Source: Climacteris rufus (taxonomy: Eukaryota; Chordata; Aves; Passeriformes; Climacteridae). From it: a stretch of DNA of 64,000 nucleotides. Location of the stretch: assembly GCA_013398175.1 (NCBI GenBank), contig VZRZ01001244.1, positions 2,264,881-2,328,880 of the forward strand, in the 5' to 3' direction. The position numbers and the translations under genes were made by a program. Positions 24,976-36,700 of this stretch are shown piece by piece; within the stretch, counting starts at the first letter, position 1, and every line of letters starts with the position of its first letter. The notes below the pieces were generated by a model that made no database searches, was not told the origin of the DNA, and was given only the letters and a program-made list of their open reading frames with translations.

Positions 24976-27900
24976 TCAAACCCAAATGTGATTAAATGGA
25001 AGATTCAAGAAATCTCTGTCTTTATTTGGTCCCTAAGTTAGAATTCTTTTGCAAGGAAAGAGCTGACCAAAAAAAAAAAAAAAAAAAAGGAAATTTACAA
25101 AAAAAANNNAAAAAAAAGTGAATTTACAAGAGAAATATATATCTAGCCTAAATTTGCATATTGGCAATATTTGCCATAAGGTAATATGAGGTAAGAACAT
25201 GTATTTACACTACTGAAATTTCGATCTCTTTCTTTAAATGTCATTACTGTATTTTAACACTAGGCCCAGTAAAGCCCAGATCTAATTTGTTCAGAAGTCC
25301 AGTGTCTTTTTAAAAGTTCTCAGTATTGATATTACAATATAATACATATAATGCAATTTTATATTGCACTATTTTAAAAAGTCCAAAGTATTTTAAGCAG
25401 GAGTAACTGTGTGTTACAAAACTTTCAAAATTCTTTTTAATGGTTTTTACACATACAACAGAGGAAGAGTAAGTCAAGCTGAATCATTTGTTCTGATTGT
25501 GATAATGTATGTTGTTTTATCACTGTTTTTTATTTTATTTTTTCCTTCCTCACAGATAAGAGATCCCTAATCACAAGCCAGTTCTCATAATACATCTCTC
25601 CTGTGTTTGGAAAATTTCAGTCCTAATAATCCATGCCTTTATAATGCTAAAGGAAGGAACACATCTTAATTGTAGTGCAATTATGTATGAAAAAAATATT
25701 TTGCTCTTCCAAAATATATTGAATTGTATAATCCAGTCCTTTTTTCCCCCTATTATTTCAGACTTGGCTTATAAAATCTTATTCATTGTAGAGGGGGTCA
25801 AGGTTAAATTAATAAGAGTTTTTTCTAATTGAAAAATAATCTGTTCGAAGTTTTCTTTAAAAAAGTGTTGATTTTAATATGAAGTAAGGATTTTTTTTTA
25901 AAGTTAATATGTGCAAAAAAGAAAAAAATTGCTACTAGAGACCAGTTTATTAGAATGTGATCTTTTACTGATGCTAAACAAACATAAATCTAATCTGATC
26001 TAATCTGTGCATAACTGAACTGAAGATCTTTACAGATATCTGCTCTCTTTGTAAAATTTACAGGTAGGATATTTAAATCACAAGTCTATATTTCCTTGGA
26101 TAGATAAAGGAATTTGTTAAGAAGAGGTTATCTAGAAGTGAATAGGTACTTTTGTAGATGAGGTATAGGTATCTAGTAATGGTGGATAGTGAAAGACTGT
26201 TTTAAACTGTGGACCTACTTAATTATCTGATTTGAGCTACTCCTAATAGTAACAGGTATTATAAAGAAAGAAAAGGTCTTTAGTTGACTTCCTCATTTCT
26301 TCTTGCCTTGTATTGGGGGTTCCTAGGGATAGACACAACAACCATATACCTCTCACCTGGTCAAAATAACTGAAGAGTATTGGTGCTGTTCACATTTTAA
26401 ATAAAGGAGAGGGAAATTTTTCAGGATATATTTTGTGCCACTGCCAAGATGTTCTTAGAAACAAAAGCAGAGACATTCTGTGACCTTAGTGATTTATTCA
26501 AGGGTTTTGTAAATATAATGAATACCAGGAATGAGAAGACTGAAGTCTGTAGAACAAAGCAGTTCCTGACATCTCCCATCATGAAGTGGGAGGCAGCAGT
26601 GTCATAGTTGTAGATGTTTCCAGGACAATCTCTATCCTGGAGATGGAGCTGTGGATGGGATAGGGTCACCCACAAAAGCAGCAAGAGCCTCACAACTGAA
26701 AACTACCTATCCTAGAAAGCAGTTGTTGACATTTTGTTAACAGTTTGTTAACGAGGTTGCTCAGATCCTGCATGGAAACTCAGCACTTGGCTTGTTCAGC
26801 ACAGGCATAACAACTGAGTGGTTTGGCGAGGTCAGTCACGGCCTCTTCCCAAAGGAACAGCCATCTCCCAAGGTGTTTTGGCTTTTTTGCCCTTTCATTT
26901 GCTCTATAAGTATATAAATTTGAAATTTCATGGTAACACGTTGCGTCAAATGTCCTGTGGTCATATCTGGTTTGGATAGTTGTAAATTCATCTCACCTGG
27001 GCAACAGAATTAGCAGCAACAACAGCTTCAGAAAAATCTGTGTTCATATTTAAAGCGCTTAACCCAGATGCTCTCAAGGTAGCGACAGCGCCTTTATGTG
27101 AGCAGAATCTCTGCTGGGATGAGTTGCAATGGTTTTATAACTCTCCCAAAGGACAGAGTTCTCGCTATCGCAGATAACCTGTTTCTGCTGGCTCCTCTAG
27201 GATGAGAGTTTCCCCAGGTGTGGTGTACTAGTGCTGATGAGAATAAAAGGTTACACAGAGGGCTCTTCCCTGGGATAACAGCTGTGTATTGTGAGTCCAA
27301 TGTTGCATTCTGAGGGTCCAGAGATATCCAGGTGGCTGAGTAACCCAGAAGAAAGAGCAAGGAGGAAGCCCTGCAGGGCTCTTTTAAAGAGAAGTGGGAC
27401 CAGGAAACACCCAATGGGAAACCGCATAGTTCAAAGTGACCAGTGGAGGGGAGCTTTGCAGGGCATAGCCATATCTAAGATATGGGTACAGATAACACAA
27501 GGGAAATATGGGACTTCATCACAGCTCAGGCAGCGGGTTCAGATATTGGAGGAAGAAGAATGCTGAGGGCATTGCCTTGGCTTTCTTCCCACCAATCCTG
27601 AAGCTCAAAAGCAGCAGCTTCTGCCAAGTACACTGCTACACATATTTTGCTTCAAGAGCTCTAATTTAGATTGGAGAATAAAATTTTGTGTCACATGCAA
27701 ATATATTCAGACTGATGAAAAAATCCCATATACAATAAAGACATTATTAATTTTTTTTAATGAATCAGACAATCATTTGCATTTGGGAATAGCTTCAGAC
27801 CTGGAAAGAAAACACTGAGGTCCTTTATAGATGGTAAACAACAGGGAGAGCAACATTTCAGTTTTTCATACTGTGGCTCTCCCATAGCTCTCCCTTGTTT

Positions 27901-30900
27901 TCTGCATGCCTGTGTTCTCTAACACAGATAAATGGTCATGAATTTCCCATCCATTTGTTTTTGGAACCATTTACCCAAATTGTCAGTTGTGGTGGCAGGT
28001 ATCTCAATGTGAAAATCTGGGTCACCAGACTGGGACCTCTGGTATTTCACAAGTACTCTAAGCAGCTGTAAATTGTTATGAATCTGTGGCTTTGTAGTGT
28101 TTGGTTACACATGATCCAGAATATTTTAAGCTAGTGATCTATGGAGAATTGACACTGATCTCTTCAACTATGGTGGACACATATGCAGTCAAGTGAGGTA
28201 TTGCAGTGTCCTCATGTGCAGTGGTCAGCATGGATAACCAGGGCTATGGTTATCACCATTGAATGCTGTGAAACAGGATTTGATAGCCAAATCAAGTACC
28301 CTACTAGTACCCAAACTAACAGCTCCCAGTTTCCTATGAGCTTCTCATTATTGGAGCTCCAGGATTTCAGTTCATTTGGGATCTAGAAAGGAAAATTTCT
28401 CTTTTGCATTAATTGGCATCTAACAGCATGGAAGTGCTTGAAGCAGCCTCTACTCAGGCACAACTATTCAAGCTCCCAGGGTCGACTTGTTTTCCCCATT
28501 TGTCCATTTCTATTACATTAGCAAGAACTCAAGGTTTGTCAAACACACGTGGGTGTACTCTCATATACAGGCATACACCATGGTTTGTGATTGCTTTTTA
28601 CTTTGGAAAAGAGATGAAAAAAGGGCTAGAAATACTGACTAACTTTAAAAAACACAACCCACCCAAACCAATAAAATGAGAAACAGAAAGGGAACAGCAA
28701 GGAAGTAATACAGTTCAGTGCTACAGTCACAGCAACAACTCTGCCACTGTACTCAACAAAACAAATGGGGCCTGTATGTGTGTTATTAAATTAATAATGT
28801 TTCATGGCTACACTTAAGACTTAAAACTGACATTGTTCAAAATGGGGCTTGGTTATAAAATAAATATAGATATGAAGATGCAAAATAAATATAAGCTTTA
28901 GCCTGGTAAATCAGTGTCTGGGACTATACTTTCTGCTTGGCTGTGAAGTCTGCCTCCTGGCACACAACAAGCCTCATCCCAAACACCTGTTGGGGCCAAA
29001 CTTATAGGTCTTTTCCATTTATCCTGCCTTTTTAGAGGAAGGGAATTTAATACCTTTGGCAAGGACTTTTCTGTTGATTAGAAAATAGTCCTGGAATTAT
29101 TTCAATTACTAATATAGATATATATTCGCTTATATACATGCATTCAAATTTTCCATGCAAAGGTGGGGCTTCCTGTAGGACCTGTATTTGAGTAAAGACT
29201 GATTTAGATTTGTAGAAAATACATGATCATAGTTGTGCTGATGATAAGGGGATGATCTAAATACAGTATGTCAATCTGTAGTTTTCTTCTGGCAGTTTAG
29301 AGTCTCAGAGAAATTCATGTGTGAGTTTAGGGATATCCCTGGTAGGTAATACTGTAGGAAAAAAAAAGCCACTGTTAGTCTTGTTTTATTTCACTCAGTG
29401 CTCTGGAAAAAAACAAATCCCAGGGGAAGATCTGAAGGATTCATAGTGAGCTTCAGTCTATTGACAACAAAAGCCTTTCCTAGTAACTTTTCCTACATCC
29501 TTTAGAAATATTTCCTAGGTACTGAAAAGCAAAAGTAATATTTTGGCACATTTCCTCTTGCTTCCACAAATTTTCAACCAATTATAAGTCTTTGGAGAAG
29601 GTTAATAATTTTTGCCTAAATGGACCTTGTTTTTAAAGAGATTGCATATTCCTGAACAGACAAAGACCAGTGGTTGTCCATGTAAATGAAACGGCATTTA
29701 TGAGTATGAATCTCACTCTGGGCAGCTTGGAGAGGCCATGGTCTGCACACTGAATTGCATCCTTCTCAGTGGATGTCTCAATTTTTAGTGAACCCAGAGC
29801 AAACAAAAGCACTTCAGGACTTTATAAGACCCCATCTTTTGTTTTTGAAAAGCATCCATGTTGTGGCATGGATCAATTTTACTGAGCAAAAATATTGGTT
29901 ATGAATATGATTGATGCCCCTATTTTGGCTAATGCTTGTTTTACTCCAGGATAATGTTTACACAAATTATAATAACTTTCCAAACATCTTGCATCTGTTG
30001 CTTACTTCCTTTGAGGATCTTTACTTCCCTCTGTTACAACACTAATTGTAAACAAATCAGCAGGAAGGAAATACACTCCCTGGTTTAGCTAAGGCTGTAG
30101 TATTTCTGTAAGTTAGTGGAGCGTGAGGGGTTTGCTAAAGATTAATTTTAAAGGTCACTTCCTTGGAAAGGAACCTGTAATAAGCTTTTCTTCTAGTGAA
30201 GAGATTTTTTCTTTAAAATTCTGATTCTGTGTGGTCTGCTTTGTTCCCAGTTCCCACAGAAGTCAATGGGAAGGGATGCTTCATTGTCACCGGGGGACAC
30301 TTCTGGCTTTTTATGAAAACAAATAATGTATTTCAAAGAGACAAGGTAGGAATGGAAATATTGTACAGGTAGTACATATATAATAAGGGGCACATTTACC
30401 AGTCTCATTAGGAAAAAATAAAGAATCTAGATCCTTTAATTATGTAAAGTCAGAAGGAATTAAATCTTGCTTTGAGAAAATGAATGAACTGAATTAGCCA
30501 GCTCCCAAGTGTTTTTCATATTTTATGTGGAATATAACTGGAGGTTTCTGGCAGGTGTTTGCATCTCACACACATTGTGGAACATGCTACTTTCTCCAAT
30601 TAGCTTTTGTATTTGTTTGGTAATGAATGTGTCTCACAGGAATATATAGCATATATTCATTGCAAAAACAAGGGAATGAGTTTCTAACATACTTAGATTC
30701 AGGGGCAAAAGAATCTTCTCAAGAGCATGGCCAGAAATTTTTAAGTTACTTTTTGAAAGACTGGCAGCTGTTGAATGACCTTCAATCAAATGTAAATTCT
30801 GAGCTTCAGATCTGCTGTTTTAGAAAAATTCGGATCTGCTGTTGATATAGTTAGGGGAGGTAGGTCACAATGATTCTGAAACCATTGCATCATATATTTG

Positions 30901-30921
30901 TAGCAAAAAAAAAAGGGAACA
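24976..30921. other. Unassigned noncoding stretch
   Basis: No gene or transposon is recognised. It contains the A-rich tract with three N (listed separately) and a GC-richer, CpG-retaining patch at about 26935-27560. That patch has TATA-like and AATAAA-like motifs, but I could not find TG...CA ends with a target duplication, so it is not called an LTR. The rest is AT-rich and featureless by eye. Confidence 0.55.
25069..25118. repeat. A-rich tract with a 3-base assembly gap
   Basis: Two poly(A) runs separated by 'ggaaatttac', with N at 25107-25109 inside the second run. The N bases mark unresolved sequence in a homopolymer, so the true length is uncertain. The similar strings 'aaatttac' and 'gaatttac' on either side of the gap suggest a local duplication of the A-run unit. 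Confidence 0.9.
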
Positions 30922-30927
30922 CAAAAC

Positions 30928-31602
30928 TGTAGCTGCGCTGCTGGTCATGCTCTGCCGAGGGCTGGGGACAGGCCCAAGGGCGCACGGCATCCTGCACTGG
31001 CTTTCCCTGGTGGTACGGGGGCTGGCTGCTAAACCGCAGAGCCTTTCCCCTGAGCAGGGTTCCAGCCGTGCCTAGCTGGACAGTGCCGGCTTCTCTGCTG
31101 AGCAGGATTGCCGGTAGCTCGGTGGTCTTCGGCAGGTCGGCGAGAACAAAGACGAAGGAGGGGCCTTTGTCCGGTGGTTTCAGCTCTTTATTAGGCTAGG
31201 GCAGCAGGAGAGGGTCCAGGGAAGGGTCCGGGAGCAGGAGCAGGAACGAGGGTCCAGGCGAGCTGAGGGTTCCAGAGCAAAGAACCCAGTTCAGGGATTA
31301 AGAGGGGTTTATATAGGGAAAGGAAGAGGGGATACAACCAATAGGGGAGCAGAAATTACAATATATCCAATGGGTAACCGAGGAGACAAGAACTTTCTGG
31401 AACATGACCAAATACAGAACATTACATAACTGAGTAACAAACCAATGGAAACAACGTATGCAAACAACAACCGAAAGGAATGCTGGAATGGGTAACAGTG
31501 TCACCCTAACCAGAATTGCTGTCTCAGAGGACAGTGTGCTGAGCTCCCTTCCACCAGTGTTGAGGCTTACATGCTGTGGCTTTAGCCACGCACACTGCCA
31601 CA
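30928..31602 (-). mobile_element. Solo LTR of an endogenous retrovirus, family B
   Basis: A 675-bp LTR on the minus strand with TG...CA ends. It is flanked by an exact 6-bp target duplication, caaaac at 30922-30927 and 31603-31608. Read on the minus strand there are three inverted CCAAT boxes (plus-strand CCAAT at 31338, 31367 and 31442), a clear TATA box (31308-31315, TATATAAA) and an AATAAA signal (31187-31192) about 120 bp downstream. The downstream part (30928-31290) is rich in GC and CpG and has repeated gggtcc units. A 6-bp duplication with a compact R region points to a class II (ERVK/alpharetrovirus-like) family. No gag, pol or env sequence adjoins it. A 153-codon open frame crossing it (31298-31759, minus) is a chance frame. 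Confidence 0.93.
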
Positions 31603-31608
31603 CAAAAC

Positions 31609-32631
31609 AACCAAACCTTTTATTTCGGGCAAAAAATGGCATTCCAGCAGTTATTAAGCACATGACAGTTGGGGAGGCATTTGTGGGAAGCAAAAAATTC
31701 CAGATGGAGAGCAATCTGTTTTCTCCTGCTCTCATCCAGGCAGCTACTGTCAGCACCATTAAGACTCTGTGTTACAGCAAATCCTGACTCCTTCAGAGTT
31801 TGTAAAGCGGCTGTTTATCTGGGAAAGGGATGTGGGATGTTGCTTGGGCAGTTATGCTGGCTTATGACCCAGCTCTACCTTCTGCATCAAAATACAACTC
31901 AGGATACCCTGACCATTGCTGACTGACTATCCTAATCACTTCTCAAGACAGATTTCATACCTCTAGAAAGCCTGTGACATTTCAAAAAACTTGCCTTTCC
32001 TTAGCTTTCTCTTTCCCTAGAGTTAAGATGGTAAGTCCCTTCAACCCTTCTAAGTAAGGCACAGTTTCCTGTTTGGTCTTTCTTTCCCTCAAATTTTTGT
32101 CTTAATTACATAGTACTTTTATGTTCCCAGGGATTATCTCCATATTAATCAGAACTAAATCACAGTTACAAACTTGTATATTCCTTTACTTTATGAGTTA
32201 AAATCTCTCACATAAGAAACACAGAAAAGTTGCATGGAATGGCTGTTTACATAGGAAAGGTAATGTCTAGCTAAAAATAAAGTGAGAGAAAAAAACAAGC
32301 AAACAAGTAAACATGTCTCTTCCCCAAATCATCAGACTCTTGCTAATCAAATAAGATCCAATGGATTTAGGATGTAGATATTTAAAAGGCACAGATTCTC
32401 AACACTCTTCTTCATAACCCGAAAGGATTATGACAATTCTTGTAAAAGATGAATTGTCCACAGGAGTTTCCCAAGACAATGTTCCAAAGACAATGTTGGT
32501 ACTGGCCTCTTTGTACTTTAAACATTGAATCTAGGTTTTTTCCTGCATTCAAAAATTAGTATCAGAACATTTCCTAGAATACCTTGCCCTTAGTTATTTA
32601 ACAGTTGCAGTTCGATATCTTTATGGAAAGT
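31609..32631. other. Unassigned spacer between two LTRs
   Basis: About 1 kb of ordinary AT-rich sequence. It is not retroviral internal sequence as far as I can see, and the LTR to its left has its own complete target duplication, so the two LTRs are independent insertions. Confidence 0.6.
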
Positions 32632-33705
32632 TGTCACAGTTTAGCCCTGGCTGAATGCCAAAGCTCCACAAAAGGCCGCTCCTCCCCCATCTATAGCCGG
32701 ATAGGGGAAAGGAATGTGTTACTAAGCTGAGATAAGGATAGTGAGAGAGAAGAAAACTCCCTAATTAAAGCAGGCTAAAACAGCCTCAAAACTCATAAAT
32801 GATAAAGTGAATTTATTACAGACTCAAAGGAGCAAGCAAAACATCTTTTAAAAACACTCTTTCTTCCCTCCTCCACAGAAGCCCTTCCTCCTTCTCCCAG
32901 AAGGTAAAGAGAACCGGAGAGTTTTTCCTCCTAGTTCGTTCAGTCCTCAGATGTTTTCTCTTCTTGGCAAAATACCTGGAGAGGAGGCAATTCTTTCCTT
33001 TTTCCCTTTTTGCAAAGGCTGTGGTCATTTTTGCAGGAGTCAGGTTTTCCTTCTTGGCAGACAGCCCGCCCGGACACTGCTACTGTTCTTTCGTCTTCTT
33101 AAAGCCAAGCTGGTCCATCTTTGGGTGGAAATAAACAAGGCTTTCTTTAACTCAATCGACTCCCTTCAGTTCCAGGAGCAAAAGCCTTGTTATTCATGTC
33201 AATTTCCACCAGACTACAGTTCCTCCTGTAGGAGTTCACCCCCTTCTGATCTCTAGTGGGGTGGATCTCAGCTCCTTCATGGACCCTCAGGGTGCAGGGA
33301 AACACTGCATTTGGTACAGTCCTTACCACAGGCTGCAGAGATATCTCAGCTCCGATGATTAAAGGACCTCCTCCTCCCTCCCTCTTCTTCTTGGATGACT
33401 GTGCTGTTGTCCATAACTGTTGTTTTACTACATGCTGTACTCCTTCTTCCCTATCTATAACTACATGACTAAAAAGCTACATGGCGCACACTTGCGTACT
33501 CCCGTTTACTTCTTAAATATGTTGTCACAGAGGCGTTACCTTATTTTCTAACTGGCCCAGATGTGGCTTGCAGCACGTCCGTCTTCAGGAGCCATCAGAG
33601 ATAGGCCCTGACTGGACAGCTGTGGAAGCTTCTGGCAGCTTTTTACAGGAGCCATCTTTTGGCCCCTACCACACCCAAAAAGCCAGACCCCCTCAAACTA
33701 CCACA
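32632..33705 (-). mobile_element. Solo LTR of an endogenous retrovirus, family C copy 1
   Basis: A long (1,074-bp) LTR on the minus strand, starting TGTGGTAG and ending TGTGACA in its own orientation. It aligns along its whole length with the plus-strand copy at 49218-50235, including the start, a TATA-like 'catatttaag' (33513-33520 here), a central block around 'ccctgcaccctgagggtcc', and AATAAA (32812-32817). The distance from TATA to polyadenylation signal is about 700 bp, so the R region is long if both signals are used. Flanks are aaagt and aaaac, only a partial match, so the target duplication is not proven. No internal retroviral genes are beside it. The family is not named. Confidence 0.85.
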
Positions 33706-36700
33706 AAAACCAAAATTGTCATTCTTATTGCCAGAACTGGAAAGATCTGACAAATATTAATGTGAAGATACAACTTGCCCATGTGTCATCTTCATAATAT
33801 TTTCTGCAACATTACTGGACTCAACCCATCCAGTGTATGTCTGCACGGTTTTCAAAATGATAGATACTGTGAGTACTCCCTTCTCTTCAGTGGTAGTTTC
33901 TATATTTCCCGTTCAAATGAATTGGATATTGTGTGCTTCTTTCATAGATATTGAGTGTTTAACTATCTCCAAATACTGTACAGGGAATTTTTAACCCCCT
34001 GTCAGAACAGGTAATTGCTGGTAATTAAATAACTTTTTTGCAGTTGTGAACCTGAACTTTTCAACACCTAAACCCATTTAAGACCTAGCTCCAAATACTT
34101 TTCGAAATTAGGATTCCAATTACTTATCTGTTTCTCAAAGTATTATCTTTGCTCAAGTACTTTTTTTTTTTTTTACTCTCTGAAAGGCTTTATTTTGACT
34201 TGACTTTTGAACTAAGGCATTTGTGCTTGCACAACTTTGCACTTACAATAGTAGTTATGGATATAGCGACAGAGCTACGGCAATAGGGAAGCCTCTACAA
34301 TCTGTCTATTTACCAAAATCATTACTGAGGTTTTGTTCTGTGAGTTACATAGTGCTTATGTGTCTTCAATTGACATGGGATAGATTTTTCAAGTCCTCAC
34401 ATCTCTCCTTGACCAATGGAGCTATTGACTTTGTATTCTCAATTGAAACTACAAACTTTTTTTTTACAAGAACTCAATTGGTAATTTTAATGGTGGTTAT
34501 AGCACTATAAAATGAAATTAAATATATAAAATTCCTGCTCAAGTAATGTTTGGTCTGAGGTATAAAGCATAGTGCTAAGAAAAGTATCCACAGGAAGTTT
34601 AACTCCAAACTCATTGCCTTAAGAATATGTGGTCTTATATGCTGTCACTGTCAGAGCAATTCACTTGCAAAGACCTAATTACACGAGTAACATATACAAA
34701 CCATCCAGTGTTGTGACAACATCTGAAAATATACTGTTTGGTTAAATGACAGGAGAAGTTTTATATAAAATTCTTCTATTTCCCACAATGCATTTAAATT
34801 CTGTCAGGGAGGTGTTTCACCCAAGGATGTAGCTGAGCCCCTGAGGGAGGTAACTTGCACAGCAAAATACAGTCATGAGCAGAGGGCTTACTGAAAAAAT
34901 AGGCATCGTAATCCTGCACCTGCAAAGGACTTAACACCAGCCCAAACCTCTGCATATGACAGTAATTCACTATTTCCTCTTGTCCTTCCGGCCCCAGAAC
35001 CCTTAATCCTGACCATTCGCATTCATCAGGCAGCAGATTATTCCTAGCCTGCACAGCAAGAAAAAAAAAAACATAAATAAAGCTGACAAACAGCTAAAGC
35101 TGACTGTGAAAGTAGTTGTCTAAGCCTTTCCACCATTTATTACACAGTAAGAGGATTTTGCATCAGTGATTCACTGTATTTTGTAAGCTGTTATTATTCC
35201 TCTCCTACAAATCTTGTACCTAAGAACCTCTCTTTCCCAGAGAGATACAATGTATGCTCAAACATCACAAGACAAAATTATTAGCAAGGGAAATTTACTG
35301 TCTTCAATTTAAAACAGTTGAAAGTTATGGAAAAATATGGAAATCAAATGCTGTGTTAGCCAAAGTTGTTGTTTCAGTTTTTGTAAAGTGTAATACACAA
35401 AAATTTTTGACTGCATTTGAAAACATTGTATATGGTATGTGTATGATTATTCTCTCAGACTGTAAATTTAAAATTTGCCATGAAGAGATTTTTGTTATCT
35501 AACTTAAACTCAGCAAATAGTTTAGAGCAGTAAATTTGAGACTTTTTTTTTTTTTTACAGCAACACCCCATTCTGGAAGAAAAAGCCCAACCACCTACTT
35601 TTCTAGTTCATTCCCACCTAATTTTTAGCAATCAATATAAGAGAAATGAATGTTAACCCTGGCGGGGGAACACAATAGGGACGGTTACAAAGACCTGTCA
35701 TACACTGTCAGTCAAATCTCCCCATTACATTCTAGACCTCCTGTTGGAGGAAATGCTGAGCCATAATAAACAGCAAATATCCAAAGTAGAAAGAAGATTT
35801 CACATCTTATTCTGACATCTCAGAATTTAGACAAGCGAAAAACATAATTAACTATAAAGAAACACCTCTTTTTTTTTTTTTTTTCCTGCAGCCTCATGCC
35901 TTCCTTGCTCTATGACAGGTTCCCTATTAAAGGTATAAACTTCTGTGACAAAATCTGAACTTTTTTAGTGAATAATGATAAGGTATCAATTTTTGTTTCC
36001 CAGTCTGACTACTTTTCAGGGTAATAGTTTTTTTATGTAATGACCTGCAAATATCTTAGTGTGTTTGCATAGAGGACAAACTCCAGTGAAGAGACAAATG
36101 TCTTCCACTCACTGAAATGGTCTGGCAGGACCAAGAACATATCCATATTTGACAAAAACTTGAGCCAAAGATCATGGTGAGAGATAATTGCACTAACATT
36201 TTTTAAAATTTTAGTTAATTTATTTATTCTTATAATTGACAGCCCTCTGTCTGCAACCCCCTTATTCTGTCATTGTCAGGGAACATAAATATCTACCTAT
36301 TGTGCTATCAGTGATATTGCCATGATGCACCTGTGTAGAGATCCTCTGTTTTCATCTGATATGAGTCAGATGCCATTAGCTCAACAAGAAAGGAGCTTGA
36401 CAGCTTGTTGCTTCCCAGAGGGGCTTTGCACAGTGACGGGAGAAGCCCACAGCCAGACTGTGAAGGAGAAAGAAGTTATGTTATTCATGTTATGCACTTG
36501 TGGGCAAGAAAGGGATTGTCTTGGGCTGCCCTTAAGATTACATTTTCCACCAGAATGTAGGGTATTGTGTCAATTTAATTTCCTTACATGTATTTATGAG
36601 GATTATATAAATCTGTTTTTCTGCATTCAGTTTTTAATAAAAAAAAAGAAAGGGCTCTGGAGTTTGTGGAGATTATGAACAGCATAAGAATAAAAAAAAA

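Noticed and set aside
27058..27353. 9-bp direct repeat (taacccaga) flanking about 285 bp, considered as a target duplication
   Set aside because: The enclosed segment does not end in CA, and such direct repeats are frequent by chance at this distance.
31298..31759. 153-codon minus-strand open frame
   Set aside because: Most of it lies inside the U3 region of the solo LTR at 30928-31602 and runs into unrelated flank, so it is not a gene.
35543..35891. Two poly-T tracts each followed by CAG, resembling 3' splice acceptors
   Set aside because: No open exon with a good donor follows either one; T-runs are common in this AT-rich DNA.
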